A DNA stretch of 64,000 nucleotides from Natronomonas sp. CBA1123 (GTDB lineage: Archaea > Halobacteriota > Halobacteria > Halobacteriales > Haloarculaceae). Location: positions 38,033-102,032 of the forward strand of contig NZ_WPCC01000007.1 of assembly GCF_009741925.1 (NCBI RefSeq). Reading direction: 5' to 3'. Position numbers and translations under genes: made by a program. Positions 63,823-64,000 of this stretch are shown here, in pieces; within the stretch, counting starts at the first letter, position 1, and every line of letters begins with the position of its first letter. The notes under the pieces are model-generated. The model was not told the DNA's origin and did no database searches. It saw only the letters and a program-made list of their open reading frames with translations.

Positions 63823-64000
63823 ATGAGCGGCGATGGCTCGTCTCCCCGGCGCCGTCGGGCGGAGGCGTCGAGTCACGCCCTCGGCACGCCCGGCGTCGTC
63901 CGCCGACCGTCGGTGCCGACGGCGCTGCTCGTTAGCCTCGGCGCGGTCGGCGTCGCCGCGTCGTTCACCGCCCCAGTCGCCGCGGCCGGGTTCACGGCGA
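63823..64000 (+). CDS. Partial gene for a probable exported protein, cut by window edge
   Basis: ATG 63823 opens a frame that stays open to the window end: MSGDGSSPRRRRAEASSHALG, then a hydrophobic run ALLVSLGAVGVAASFTAPVAAAGFTA near residues 38-59. An arginine-rich start before a hydrophobic stretch suggests a membrane anchor or signal. No TATA box at the expected distance was clear. The stretch 63643-63822 before it shows the divergent promoter and nothing else recognised. Confidence 0.5.
   Translation, partial: MSGDGSSPRRRRAEASSHALGTPGVVRRPSVPTALLVSLGAVGVAASFTAPVAAAGFTA

Overview
The window is chromosomal DNA from a haloarchaeon (class Halobacteria). The evidence is high-GC coding sequence, very acidic proteins, archaeal TATA boxes, and the gene content: topoisomerase VI beside bacterial-type gyrase, a proteasome beta subunit, an ATP-dependent DNA ligase, archaellum genes, Tat lipoproteins and many small haloarchaeal families. 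A genus cannot be fixed from sequence alone. No rRNA, tRNA, CRISPR array, transposase or prophage was seen. Coding density is high, and only one gap (23114-23426) slightly exceeds 300 bases.

Layout. 1-4440: pyrB (cut by the window edge), a RecA-like ATPase with a degraded P-loop, glmM, and a cdd-udp nucleoside salvage pair. 4606-8619: a type II NADH dehydrogenase behind an HTH regulator, a divergent arginase, and a lone trpB. 8678-17451: the topology block, gyrB-gyrA on the minus strand, an MscS-like channel, then top6B-top6A on the plus strand. 17492-31533: housekeeping and small genes (Tat lipoprotein, zinc-ribbon membrane protein, metallo-beta-lactamase fold protein, DNA ligase, psmB with a 58-residue membrane protein upstream, UPF0212 protein, XRE-CBS regulator, purM, histidine kinase, TraB-M50 protease operon, thioesterase, universal stress protein, PEBP lipoprotein, HEWD protein, cutA). 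31615-33786: katG.

33810-45098 is the motility region. arlCE-F-G-H-I-J-D run on the minus strand with almost no spacing. Two tandem archaellin genes run the other way, followed by a translationally coupled trio: a secreted protein, a 653-residue polytopic membrane protein and an acidic protein. A PadR-type regulator closes the block. Archaellum transcripts appear to have leaders with Shine-Dalgarno sites, whereas most other genes here have a TATA box about 25-33 nt before the start codon, as expected for leaderless mRNA.

45236-64000 mixes sugar-nucleotide and surface-glycan genes (epimerase, nucleotidyltransferase, a Gfo/Idh-SDR-flippase operon, a large GT2 glycosyltransferase, a DUF1616 protein) with metabolism (LLM oxidoreductase, saccharopine-dehydrogenase-like protein, glpK, thiC, gamma carbonic anhydrase, sugar dehydrogenase). 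It also holds a winged-helix protein that carries a signal-peptide-like N-terminus, and an 81-bp palindromic element.

Most striking to this reader: palindromes placed over several promoters (HTH regulator, arginase, XRE-CBS, katG, arlCE), an 18-nt motif shared by two promoters at the same spacing, five convergent gene pairs whose stop codons interlock over exactly 4 nt, the coupled trio behind the archaellins, and the signal-peptide winged-helix protein.
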